Of a stretch of DNA of 53,314 nt, positions 1 to 7,002 are shown in pieces; position 1 is the stretch's first letter; each line of letters begins with the position of its first letter. The notes beneath the pieces are model-generated. The model saw only the letters and a list, made by a program, of their open reading frames with translations, did no database searches and was not told the origin of the DNA. This DNA comes from Bradyrhizobium sp. GTDB taxonomy: Bacteria; Pseudomonadota; Alphaproteobacteria; Rhizobiales; Xanthobacteraceae. The stretch is taken from contig NZ_JAUSLT010000038.1 of the NCBI RefSeq assembly GCF_030646015.1, forward strand, positions 1 through 53,314, given 5' to 3'. The translations under genes were made by a program, and so were the position numbers.

Positions 1-294
1 ACCACACGACTTCGCCGTCCGCCTCAGGCGCCCTCGTCAGGAGCGCCATCCGCGTCCACCGCATCCCCGCCCCGCGTCGTTGACGTTGCGCAACGCCCCT
101 CGGAATGGGACGGGATGGCGAATCAATAATGCTGTTTCTACCTCGCTGTCAAATATAAATTCTGGAAAACAGAAATATTCTTGCGGGGAGTTGGAACATG
201 CCCCAATTCCTGGGCGAGCGATACGAACTGATTTTCCCGCCGGGTAGTCACACAGCGGCGTGGGGTCGTCATTGCGAGGAGCGCTTGCGAGGAA

Positions 295-335
295 GCAATC
301 CAGCTTTCGTGCGACAACAAAGAAAGCTGGATTGC
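295..335. repeat. Inverted repeat, GCAATCC family
   Basis: Perfect 14-bp arms: GCAATCCAGCTTTC (295-308) and its complement (322-335), with a 13-base loop. The flanking 'cattgcgaggagcgcttgcgaggaagcaatcc' context matches the composite element at 45186-45271, so this is one copy of a dispersed palindromic family. Confidence 0.8.
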
Positions 336-384
336 GCTGACGTCAAACGGTACTGTGGGCCCTGGCCATCCTCTTTCAACGTCG

Positions 385-402
385 TTCCTGCGAACGCAGG
401 AA
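385..402. repeat. Short palindrome, CCTGCG..CGCAGG family
   Basis: TTCCTGCG, two bases, then CGCAGGAA, followed by 'cccata'. The same core recurs at 44101-44122 and twice at 49751-49874. Confidence 0.75.
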
Positions 403-478
403 CCCATAGCCACCGATGTTCATCGTCGCAGAAGGTGTCTGACACCACCATCCAACCGCGAGTGTTTGTGTGTGCCGC

Positions 479-510
479 CCCCGGATTTCGCTTCGCTCCA
501 TCCGGGCTAC
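479..510. repeat. Short dispersed repeat, CATCCGGGCTACGG family
   Basis: The text around 'ctccatccgggctacgg' recurs in reverse as 'gtagcccggatggag' at about 23004-23019 and forward at about 29470-29486. The copy contains a CCGGAT..ATCCGG inverted repeat. Confidence 0.65.
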
Positions 511-519
511 GGTTTCGAT

Positions 520-1341
520 TTACTTTCCCTTGAACTGCGGCTTCCTCTTCTCCATGAAAGCCTGCCGGCCCTCGCGAAAATCTTCCGAATCCATGCAGGC
601 GGTGCCGATGTTCCTGATGGCGTCCATGTCGCGGTGGCTTTCGTCTTTCAGCACCTGTGCGATGGTGATCTTGGCGGCCTGAATGGCCAGCGGCGCGTTG
701 CCGGAGATGGTGCGGGCGATCTGCAGGGTTTCGTCCCACAGGTCGAGGTCGGCGATCACGCGATCGACCAGGCCGATCCGCACCGCTTCCGCGGAATCGA
801 TCCGCATCCCCGTATACATCAGCAGCCGCGCCCAGGACGGGCCGACCAGCGACACCAGATGCTTCAATCCCTCATAGCCATAGGCGATACCGAGTTTTGC
901 GGCGGGGATGCCGAACTGGCTGTATTCTGAGGCGAGGCGGATGTCGGCCAGCATCGCCACCTGCATGCCGCCGCCGAGGCAGAAGCCGCGGATGCAGGCG
1001 ATGGTCGGCTTCGGGTAGTCCGCCAGCAGCGCGCGTTGCGCGGCGCTCTTTCTCGAATATTCTTCCGAGGCCTCGGCGTTATGACGGGTTTTTTCGAATT
1101 GACTAATATCAGCGCCGGACACGAAGGCCTTGTCGCCGGCGCCGACCATGATCACGACGCGCACATCGGGATCGTCGCGCAGTTCGACCAGCGCCTGGCC
1201 GAGCCCTTCCCACATGTCGAGCGACATGGCGTTGCGCTTCGCCGGATTGTTGAAGGTGATGACGCCGACACCGTCGGTCACGCTTTGCAGGATCTTGCCG
1301 TCGGCGAAAGTTTTTTCTGATTTTTGCGGGACGTCCAGCAT
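520..1341 (-). CDS. Crotonase-fold (enoyl-CoA hydratase/isomerase family) protein, 273 aa
   Basis: Member of the crotonase superfamily, acting on a CoA thioester in the cytoplasm. The ATG at 1341 gives a protein of normal length; the frame extends upstream, but those 52 residues look non-coding. An oxyanion-hole region is visible (AFVSGADIS near residue 75 and CLGGGMQVAM near 120). In classical enoyl-CoA hydratase two Glu residues follow GGGC and QP; here the equivalent positions are Gln (GGGMQ) and Ala (GIPAAKLG). Hydration by the standard two-Glu mechanism is therefore unlikely, and the true reaction is unknown. It stands alone, with repeats downstream and a long intergenic region upstream. 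Confidence 0.85.
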   Translation of the reverse strand: MLDVPQKSEKTFADGKILQSVTDGVGVITFNNPAKRNAMSLDMWEGLGQALVELRDDPDVRVVIMVGAGDKAFVSGADISQFEKTRHNAEASEEYSRKSAAQRALLADYPKPTIACIRGFCLGGGMQVAMLADIRLASEYSQFGIPAAKLGIAYGYEGLKHLVSLVGPSWARLLMYTGMRIDSAEAVRIGLVDRVIADLDLWDETLQIARTISGNAPLAIQAAKITIAQVLKDESHRDMDAIRNIGTACMDSEDFREGRQAFMEKRKPQFKGK

Positions 1342-1782
1342 GGTGTGCGCTTTCGTGAAGGGAGTCGGAGTCGGATTGAAGCACTGCTTCGATCCTGCGG
1401 CAATGAAGCTGAGCCGGCCAGCCAAGGGGCGGGTAACCCGGGCCGACCCGGCTGCACGGGTAACAGAATAGACCGGCGACATGGGCAAACAGGGCAACTG
1501 ATTGCCGGAGACCTCGTGGACGGCAGGAAGGAGGTCGATGCCATGGGTGCGGACCAGCAGGCGCCCATTGGCCCTACCATGCCGGTATTTCTGCCCGAGT
1601 CGAAGGTGGGATATCTAGATGAATGCTCGCGAAAGTTGTATGGTATTAAGCCGCTGTTGAGGCTGTTGCGCTGTCGCCACAGATGATGGCGTCGATTGGA
1701 GTCATGACGCCTTTGATATGCCACGTGAGCGGCTATGCTATTCCGCAACAGCGATGGAGAAAAAATGCGCTGGGAGGAAACC
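1342..1782. other. Intergenic region between divergent genes, no gene seen
   Basis: 441 bases lie between the minus-strand crotonase gene and the plus-strand TctC-like gene, so promoters for both should be here. Short frames exist but none has a recognisable product. Nothing specific was found apart from GC-rich palindromic text such as 'gggtaacccgggccgacccgg' near 1430-1450. Confidence 0.5.
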
Positions 1783-2760
1783 ATGGCATTGACGCGCCGG
1801 GAAGCGATGGCCGGATGCGGGGCAGCCTTGCTGACGGGGTTGCCGGCCTTTGCGCAGGCGGCCTATCCCAGCCAGGGCATCAAGATGATCGTGCCCTATC
1901 CCGCGGGTGGCACCACCGATCTGCTCGGCCGCCTGGTCGCCGATCAGCTGAGAAGCGGGCTTGGCGCGCATGTCAGCGTCGAGAACAAGCCGGGTGCAGC
2001 CACCGCGGTCGGCGCGGAGCATGTGGCGCGCGCCGAGCCGGATGGCCATACCTTGCTGATGGCGACCTCGACCACGCTCGCCATCAACAAGACGCTCTAC
2101 AGGAAGCTACCATACGATCCGGTCAAGGATTTTACCCCGATTGCGCTGGTGGCCGGCGTGCCGTTCGCGCTGATCGTCAACCCGCAGATCCCGGCGAAGA
2201 CGCTGTCCGCCTTCATCGCCTACGCCAAATCGAAGCCGGGACTGGCCTATGGCTCGGCCGGCAATGGCAGCCCGCAGCATCTCGGCGCCGAGATGCTGAA
2301 GGCGGCGGCCGGGATCAATATCCGCCACGTGCCGTATCGCGGCAGCGTGACCGCGATGCAGGACATGATCGCGGGGCACATTGCCTTCGTGATGATGGAT
2401 TTGCAGCCTGCGCTGAAGCCGATTCGAGAGGGCAAGCTGAGGTGCCTTGGCGTCGCCACGTCAAAGCGGGTCGCTGCCGCGCCCGACATTCCGACGTTGG
2501 CGGAAGCGGGCCTGCCCGGCTTCGAACTGGTGGCGTGGCAGGGCGTGGTCGGGCCCGCCGGCCTGCGGCGTGATATCGCCGACCAGCTGGCGGCGCAGAT
2601 CGGAAAACTGCTCGCCGATCCTGCAACGCGCGACAAGTTGACGGCGCTCGCGCTGGAGCCGCTGCCCGGCTCAACGCCGGACAGTTTTGCCGCTTACGTC
2701 AAGACCGAGGTCGATCGCTGGGCCGTGATCGTCAGGAATTCGGGCGCCACGCTGGAATGA
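1783..2760 (+). CDS. Tripartite tricarboxylate transporter (Bug/TctC family) substrate-binding protein, 325 aa
   Basis: Periplasmic solute-binding protein of the Bug family. The ATG at 1783 is chosen because GGGAGG (1772-1777) sits six bases before it; upstream in-frame ATGs lack such a site. The N-terminus has a twin-Arg signal peptide (TRREAMAG, then a hydrophobic run and AFAQA). Family hallmarks are VPYPAGGTTDLLGR near residue 40, SVENKPGAATAVGA near 70, GSAGNGSPQH near 155 and HVPYRGS near 180. The ligand cannot be read from sequence; the family binds carboxylates and related compounds. No TctA/TctB membrane genes are adjacent, which is common for these expanded binding proteins. Confidence 0.92.
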   Translation: MALTRREAMAGCGAALLTGLPAFAQAAYPSQGIKMIVPYPAGGTTDLLGRLVADQLRSGLGAHVSVENKPGAATAVGAEHVARAEPDGHTLLMATSTTLAINKTLYRKLPYDPVKDFTPIALVAGVPFALIVNPQIPAKTLSAFIAYAKSKPGLAYGSAGNGSPQHLGAEMLKAAAGINIRHVPYRGSVTAMQDMIAGHIAFVMMDLQPALKPIREGKLRCLGVATSKRVAAAPDIPTLAEAGLPGFELVAWQGVVGPAGLRRDIADQLAAQIGKLLADPATRDKLTALALEPLPGSTPDSFAAYVKTEVDRWAVIVRNSGATLE

Positions 2761-2813
2761 CACGACGTCATGCCACAGCTGACGCTGTTCGCACGAGGCG
2801 CGATGGTGCCTTG

Positions 2814-2847
2814 ATATCGAACAGCCAGATATATCGAACAGCCAGAT
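2814..2847. repeat. Tandem duplication of a 17-bp unit
   Basis: ATATCGAACAGCCAGAT occurs twice, head to tail and without mismatch (2814-2830 and 2831-2847), in the gap between two converging genes. The short exact duplication suggests recent slippage. Confidence 0.85.
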
Positions 2848-2948
2848 GCCGCCGTTTTCTACGGCGGTGGGCTCGTCCTGTCGCGCCCGGACCGGCTATG
2901 GCCCGGCGAGAGATACCGCGAACCAACCGTTCACACTGCGACCCGGGC

Positions 2949-2968
2949 CGCGAACCCACGGGTTCGCG
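2949..2968. terminator. GC-rich hairpin between convergent genes, possible terminator
   Basis: CGCGAACCC (2949-2957) and GGGTTCGCG (2960-2968) are exact complements separated by two bases. The hairpin lies 21 bases beyond the XRE stop codon and downstream of the TctC-like gene. No T-run follows on either strand, so it is not a standard intrinsic terminator and may instead be another palindromic repeat. Confidence 0.35.
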
Positions 2969-2988
2969 CCGGGATTGATTCGCAGCGC

Positions 2989-3384
2989 TCAGTCTTCGTT
3001 CGCGGCGATCGATTCCATCAAGGACACCAGCTGACGCTGAACGGTCTGGTCCTTGATCTTGCTGTAGGCGCGCAACAGCCTCAGGCTGAACGCGCTGTCC
3101 AGGAACAGCAGGCTCTCGACTTCACGCGCCTTGCCGTCGCCGTCATAGAAGAACGTGACGGGCACATCGAGCGCGGTGGCGATTGCCTGAAGACGGGCAG
3201 CGCCGACGCGGTTGACACCCTTCTCGTACTTCTGCACCTGCTGGAAGCTGACGCCGAGCTTGTCGCCGAGCTCCGCCTGCGAGATCTTCTGCTCAACGCG
3301 CCGAAGCCGGATCCGCTTGCCCAATTCAATGTCGGGTTTACCGGCACTGCGCTGCTTCATTTTCTTCGCTGCTGCTTTCATCAT
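2989..3384 (-). CDS. XRE-family helix-turn-helix transcriptional regulator, 131 aa
   Basis: DNA-binding regulator with an N-terminal Cro/CI helix-turn-helix (about residues 22-76: GKRIRLRRVEQKISQAELGD, then LGVSFQQVQKYEKG). An acidic 'FFYDGDG' linker and a helical C-terminal tail (RQLVSLMESIAANED) follow. This architecture is frequent in Bradyrhizobium. The ATG (3382-3384) overlaps the TGA of the upstream LysR gene in an ATGA junction, so the two are probably one transcript with coupled translation. A second in-frame ATG at 3360 is a possible alternative start. Target genes are unknown. Confidence 0.9.
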   Translation of the reverse strand: MMKAAAKKMKQRSAGKPDIELGKRIRLRRVEQKISQAELGDKLGVSFQQVQKYEKGVNRVGAARLQAIATALDVPVTFFYDGDGKAREVESLLFLDSAFSLRLLRAYSKIKDQTVQRQLVSLMESIAANED

Positions 3385-4439
3385 TCTGCCTTTTGTCGTC
3401 CGTCGGTCGAGAAGCCCCCGAAGAGATGGGTCAGGGATTCACCCTTATATACCGCTTTAAATTCGCTTGGATGGACGAATTCGTCCTTAAACCACGGGAA
3501 TCTTGCGGGATTGAAAGCCTCCACCAGCCAGTCGATCATGTGCCGTACCCTGGGGATACGGCCACTACCGGCATGATAGGAAAGCCAAATATCGAACGGC
3601 CGGCTTAATGGAATTTCGAGCGGCACGATCTTACCGCCGAGCGCCCAGCCGTAGGTTGGAAACACGCCGACGCCGGCGCCGTTGGCGACGGCCCAGTAAT
3701 GCGCGCTGCTGACGTTGGTTTTCATCACCAGCAAATCGCGTTGCGAATAACCCGGAAACAGACTGTCGAACGTTTCCTTGGCGGCGATCTCATCGGCGAC
3801 CTGCATCACCAACCGGTGCTTGACAAGTTCTGCCGTCGTCTTCGGCGCGCCGAAAGTCTCGATGTATTTCTCGCTGGCGAAGAACATCATATGCATGCGG
3901 CCGAGCCGCACCAGCTTGACGTCGAGCGCCGCGGGCCGCGACAGATGGATCGCAATGTCGGCCTCATGCCGCGACACGTCGGCAGAGCGCATCGCGCAGT
4001 GCAGGTCGACCGTGATGTTCGGGAACGCTTGCTGGAATTCGACGAGGCGGGGCGCCAGCCAGAATGTCCCCAGGCCCTCGGTAACGGCCACCCGGACTTC
4101 GCCGGACAGCGTATTGGTGACAGAATTGCTGGCGCGCAGCAGATCGAACGAAGCCGCCTCCATGCGTTCCACCGCCGACACCACCTGCGAGCCTTCGTCG
4201 GTCAGCCTGGTGCCATGGACGTCGCGGGTGAAGAGGGTGGCGCCGATCTGCCGCTCGAAATCGTCGATGCGGCGGCGCACGCCGTTGATGGACAAGTCCA
4301 GCCGCTCCGCGGCGGACCTGAAACTGCCGCAGCGGACCACTTCCAGGAAAACCCTGGCGGCGTCCCAGTCCGTGAGACTGCCGATGGCGACCTTCTGGCG
4401 TTCCTCCTGAGGAACGCCCCTTTCCACTACCAGACGCAT
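3381..4439 (-). CDS. LysR-family transcriptional regulator, 352 aa
   Basis: N-terminal winged helix-turn-helix (residues about 22-80: DWDAARVFLEVVRCGSFRSA, then AERLDLSINGVRRRIDDFE) and a C-terminal LysR effector domain (SGEVRVAVTEGLGTFWLAPRL onward). It is longer than the usual 300 residues because of a 20-residue N-terminal extension and a C-terminal tail; an internal start near the helix-turn-helix is possible. It is divergent from the isochorismatase/ureide gene run starting at 4615, the usual position for a LysR regulator of its neighbours, so that run is the most likely target. Its stop overlaps the start of the XRE gene. Confidence 0.9.
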   Translation of the reverse strand: MRLVVERGVPQEERQKVAIGSLTDWDAARVFLEVVRCGSFRSAAERLDLSINGVRRRIDDFERQIGATLFTRDVHGTRLTDEGSQVVSAVERMEAASFDLLRASNSVTNTLSGEVRVAVTEGLGTFWLAPRLVEFQQAFPNITVDLHCAMRSADVSRHEADIAIHLSRPAALDVKLVRLGRMHMMFFASEKYIETFGAPKTTAELVKHRLVMQVADEIAAKETFDSLFPGYSQRDLLVMKTNVSSAHYWAVANGAGVGVFPTYGWALGGKIVPLEIPLSRPFDIWLSYHAGSGRIPRVRHMIDWLVEAFNPARFPWFKDEFVHPSEFKAVYKGESLTHLFGGFSTDGRQKAE

Positions 4440-4614
4440 ACAGATTCCTTTCTGCCCGCTAAACTTGGCAGAATATCGTGAAAACTACAACCATTGCGGG
4501 TCCAGGGGCTGGGGATTCCGAGGGTTATACTTACCCTGTGGCTGAGCCTGCAGGCCGCCCCCGGCACATTGGGATACCACCCGGTAACCGTTCCGGGCTT
4601 GAGAGGGGCGCCAA

Positions 4615-5220
4615 GTGACGTCAGTTGTAAGCCTTCGGAGTTTCGCGAATTCCTCCAGCGTCCCGATCGTCGTGTTCGTGGACATGCAGCAGGAATATCT
4701 GGCGAAGCCGCGGCTGCTGGCGATTTCCGAGATCGACCGCGCGCTGGATAATTGCCGCAGGGTGCTGGACCATTCGCGCCAGATCGGGCTGCTGGTGGCC
4801 TTCATCCGGATGCTCAATGAGTCCGCCTTCTTCAACCGGGCAACCCCGTTCGTGCGCTGGATCGAGGGTTTTGAGCCCACCCGCAACGAAATGGTATTCG
4901 AACGGGCGAGCCCGTCGTGCTATTCTTCCGAACCGTTCACCGCGTTGGTGAACCAAAGCCGTGGCGGCATCGTGCTGGTCGGGTTTGCAGGCGAGTCGGC
5001 CTGCCTGTCGACCATGATCGATGGCTTCCATCGTAACCACAAGGTCGCCTATCTCAGCGATGCGTCGGCCAGTCATGCCCTCGACGACATGTCCGCGGAC
5101 GACGTTCAGCGGGCCGTATCGAGGATATCTGCGCTTTATGGAGACGTCTATGAAACCGCCGACTGGATCGCCTCCACTGTACCTCGCAAGCTCGGTAACG
5201 GAAGAAACGCTGGTGGCTAA
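4615..5220 (+). CDS. Isochorismatase-like cysteine hydrolase, 201 aa
   Basis: GTG start, preceded by 'gagagggg'. The fold is that of the isochorismatase/nicotinamidase family. Asp23 (in VFVDMQQEY) and Cys130 (in GFAGESACLST) match the catalytic Asp and Cys. The usual catalytic Lys before the S-A-F motif appears to be Arg97 (VFERASPSCY), which is unusual and leaves activity uncertain. Likely substrates for the family are small amides such as carbamoyl compounds. It is the first gene of a forward run leading to allantoin/allantoate enzymes, and its stop overlaps the next gene by eight bases. Confidence 0.85.
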   Translation: MTSVVSLRSFANSSSVPIVVFVDMQQEYLAKPRLLAISEIDRALDNCRRVLDHSRQIGLLVAFIRMLNESAFFNRATPFVRWIEGFEPTRNEMVFERASPSCYSSEPFTALVNQSRGGIVLVGFAGESACLSTMIDGFHRNHKVAYLSDASASHALDDMSADDVQRAVSRISALYGDVYETADWIASTVPRKLGNGRNAGG

Positions 5221-5485
5221 TTCAGAAGAACGACTGCAGTCGATCCTCGCAACCCTCGAGCAGTGCCGGGCGGCCCTGGTCAAGGAGGCTCGCCCGGAGA
5301 CCGCCAAGCTGGTGTCGCTGGCCGTTCTCGACCTTCGGATCGACATCGGCAAACTCCCGGATTCGGATCTGAAGGCGCTGTGCGATGCGATGACACCGCC
5401 GGAGCAGGCGCCTGCGGGACGGTCGAACGATCCGAACTCGCCACGAGGCCCGCGCAAGCGCGCCGTGCTGAAGCTGGTCAAGTAG
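5213..5485 (+). CDS. Small conserved-looking hypothetical protein, 90 aa
   Basis: The proposed GTG start at 5213 overlaps the end of the hydrolase (GTGGCTAA) and has GGAAGAAA upstream. The product is soluble and mostly helical (NSEERLQSILATLEQCRAAL; KLVSLAVLDLRIDIGKL) with a basic Pro/Arg-rich tail (RGPRKRAVLKLVK). An upstream ATG in the same frame (5138) would lie inside the hydrolase gene and adds sequence that looks like a shadow. Function unknown; the translational overlap suggests coupling to the hydrolase. Confidence 0.6.
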   Translation: MANSEERLQSILATLEQCRAALVKEARPETAKLVSLAVLDLRIDIGKLPDSDLKALCDAMTPPEQAPAGRSNDPNSPRGPRKRAVLKLVK

Positions 5486-5613
5486 CGCCGCGGATTCGGC
5501 GACAGCGGGATTGCTTGCTGGATTGGCGGCTCGTCCGGTCCGGCCGGCGACCTTCTTCCGTAAATCCAGCGACAAAAATAATCTTGCCTGATCGCGCGGC
5601 GGCTGCAATCTGG

Positions 5614-5628
5614 TCCTCAAATTGAGGA
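5614..5628. promoter_or_regulatory. 15-bp palindrome just upstream of the DUF3830 gene
   Basis: TCCTCAA-A-TTGAGGA is a perfect inverted repeat with 7-bp arms, ending 16 bases before the ATG at 5645. Position and symmetry fit an operator; the binding protein is unknown. Confidence 0.4.
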
Positions 5629-5644
5629 ACAGGGAAGCATCTGG

Positions 5645-6058
5645 ATGAGCCAACTCATTGTCCGCGTGGGCGACTTCACGTTCGACGCACGTTTCGAAGA
5701 CCAGCTGGCGCCCAAGACCTGCGCCGCCTTCCGCACCGCGATGCCGTTCGAGAGCCAGGCGGTTCATGTCCGCTGGAGCGGCGAGGCGGTCTGGCTGCCG
5801 CTCGGCGATCTCGACTTCGGCGTCGGCTATGAGAACCACACCAGCTATCCGGCACCCGGCCAGATCATCCTATATCCCGGTGGCATCAGCGAGACCGAGA
5901 TTCTGCTGGCCTATGGCGGGGTGCACTTCGCCAGCAAGATGGGCCAGCTCGCCGGCAACCATTTTATTACACTGACCTCGGGGCTCGAGCGGCTGCCGGA
6001 GCTGGGCAAGACCGTGCTCTACAAGGGGGCGCAGAAGGTCCGGTTCGAGGCGGCCTAG
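5645..6058 (+). CDS. DUF3830 family (cyclophilin-like fold) protein, 137 aa
   Basis: Matches the DUF3830 family by length and pattern: an N-terminal strand pair (LIVRVGDFTFDARFE), CAAFRTAMPFESQAVHVRWSG, then PAPGQIILYPGGISETEILL and a Phe/Gly-rich C-terminal half. The fold is cyclophilin-like but the family has no established reaction. AGGGAAG lies seven bases before the ATG. It is followed after two bases by the allantoinase gene, so a role in the same ureide pathway is inferred from context only. Confidence 0.85.
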   Translation: MSQLIVRVGDFTFDARFEDQLAPKTCAAFRTAMPFESQAVHVRWSGEAVWLPLGDLDFGVGYENHTSYPAPGQIILYPGGISETEILLAYGGVHFASKMGQLAGNHFITLTSGLERLPELGKTVLYKGAQKVRFEAA

Positions 6059-6060
6059 GA

Positions 6061-7002
6061 ATGGCTGATACCCCTTACCCCCGGGATCTCAGCGGCTATG
6101 GCCGCAACCCGCCAGATCCGCAATGGCCTGATGGCGCGCGTATCGCGGTGCAGTTCGTGGTCAATTTCGAGGAGGGCGGCGAGAACAATATCCTGCACGG
6201 CGATCCCGCCTCGGAAGCCTTCCTGTCGGATGTGCTCGGCGCGCAGCCATGGCCGGGACAACGCCACGCCAATATCGAATCGATGTTCGAATACGGCTCG
6301 CGTGCCGGCTTTTGGCGGCTGTGGCGCGCCTTTACCGAACGCAAGTGGCCTGCCACCGTGTTCGGAGTCGCAACCGCGCTGCAGCGCAATCCCGACATCG
6401 TCGCGGCGATGAACGAGGCCCGGTGGGATATCGCCAGCCACAGCCTGAAATGGGTCGAGCACCGCAATATGCCGGAGGCGGAGGAGCGGGCGACCATTGC
6501 CGAGGCGATCCGCATTCACACCGAGGTCACGGGGCAGCGGCCGCTCGGCTGGTACACGGGACGGTCCTCGATCAACACGCTGCGGCTGGTAATGGAAGCC
6601 GGCGGCTTTCTGTATTCCAGCGATTCCTACGCCGACGATCTGCCCTACTGGGTCAGGGGCGCGTCCGGACCGCATCTCGTCATTCCCTACAGCCTCGACG
6701 CCAACGACATGCGTTTTGTGAATGCCCAGGGTTTTGGCGATGGTGATCAGTTCTTCAATTATCTGAAGGACAGTTTTGACGTGCTCTATGCGGAGGGCGC
6801 GACGGCGCCAAAAATGATGTCGGTGGGCCTGCATTGCCGGGTCGTCGGCCGGCCGGGAAGGGCGGCCTCGCTGCTGCGCTTTCTCGATTATGTCGCTGGC
6901 CATGACAAGGTCTGGGTGCCCACCCGGCTGCAGATCGCGCAGCATTGGCACACCCGTCTCGCGCATCTCGCCGACGGCGCACCCAGCGTCGGATCGTCGT
7001 GA
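6061..7002 (+). CDS. puuE: PuuE-type allantoinase / polysaccharide-deacetylase-family protein, 313 aa
   Basis: NodB-homology (polysaccharide deacetylase) fold. The length and the VNFEEGGE motif near residue 40 are characteristic of the metal-independent allantoinase PuuE, which opens the hydantoin ring of allantoin to allantoate. Other family blocks are TVFGVATAL, WDIASHSLKWVEHR, GWYTGRSS and YSSDSYADDLPYW. The assignment to allantoin is strengthened by the next gene, an allantoate amidohydrolase-like enzyme whose ATG overlaps this stop codon (TGATG). A related hydantoin-type substrate cannot be excluded. Confidence 0.82.
   Translation: MADTPYPRDLSGYGRNPPDPQWPDGARIAVQFVVNFEEGGENNILHGDPASEAFLSDVLGAQPWPGQRHANIESMFEYGSRAGFWRLWRAFTERKWPATVFGVATALQRNPDIVAAMNEARWDIASHSLKWVEHRNMPEAEERATIAEAIRIHTEVTGQRPLGWYTGRSSINTLRLVMEAGGFLYSSDSYADDLPYWVRGASGPHLVIPYSLDANDMRFVNAQGFGDGDQFFNYLKDSFDVLYAEGATAPKMMSVGLHCRVVGRPGRAASLLRFLDYVAGHDKVWVPTRLQIAQHWHTRLAHLADGAPSVGSS

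Larger units (their letters stand above)
1..519. other. Intergenic region with three kinds of dispersed repeat, no gene seen
   Basis: No reading frame here has a convincing product. The stretch holds, in order, a long hairpin with 14-bp arms (295-335), a short palindrome of the CCTGCG type (385-402) and a 'ccggatttcgcttcgctcc / gggctacgg' element (about 479-510). Each has relatives elsewhere in the window (45.2 kb; 44.1 and 49.8 kb; 23.0 and 29.4 kb). The region lies downstream of the crotonase gene that ends at 520, so the repeats may sit in its 3' transcript. Confidence 0.6.

Noticed and set aside
5021..5212. Upstream extension of the 90-residue protein
   Set aside because: It lies inside the hydrolase gene in another frame and has no protein-like pattern; the overlapping GTG at 5213 is the better start.
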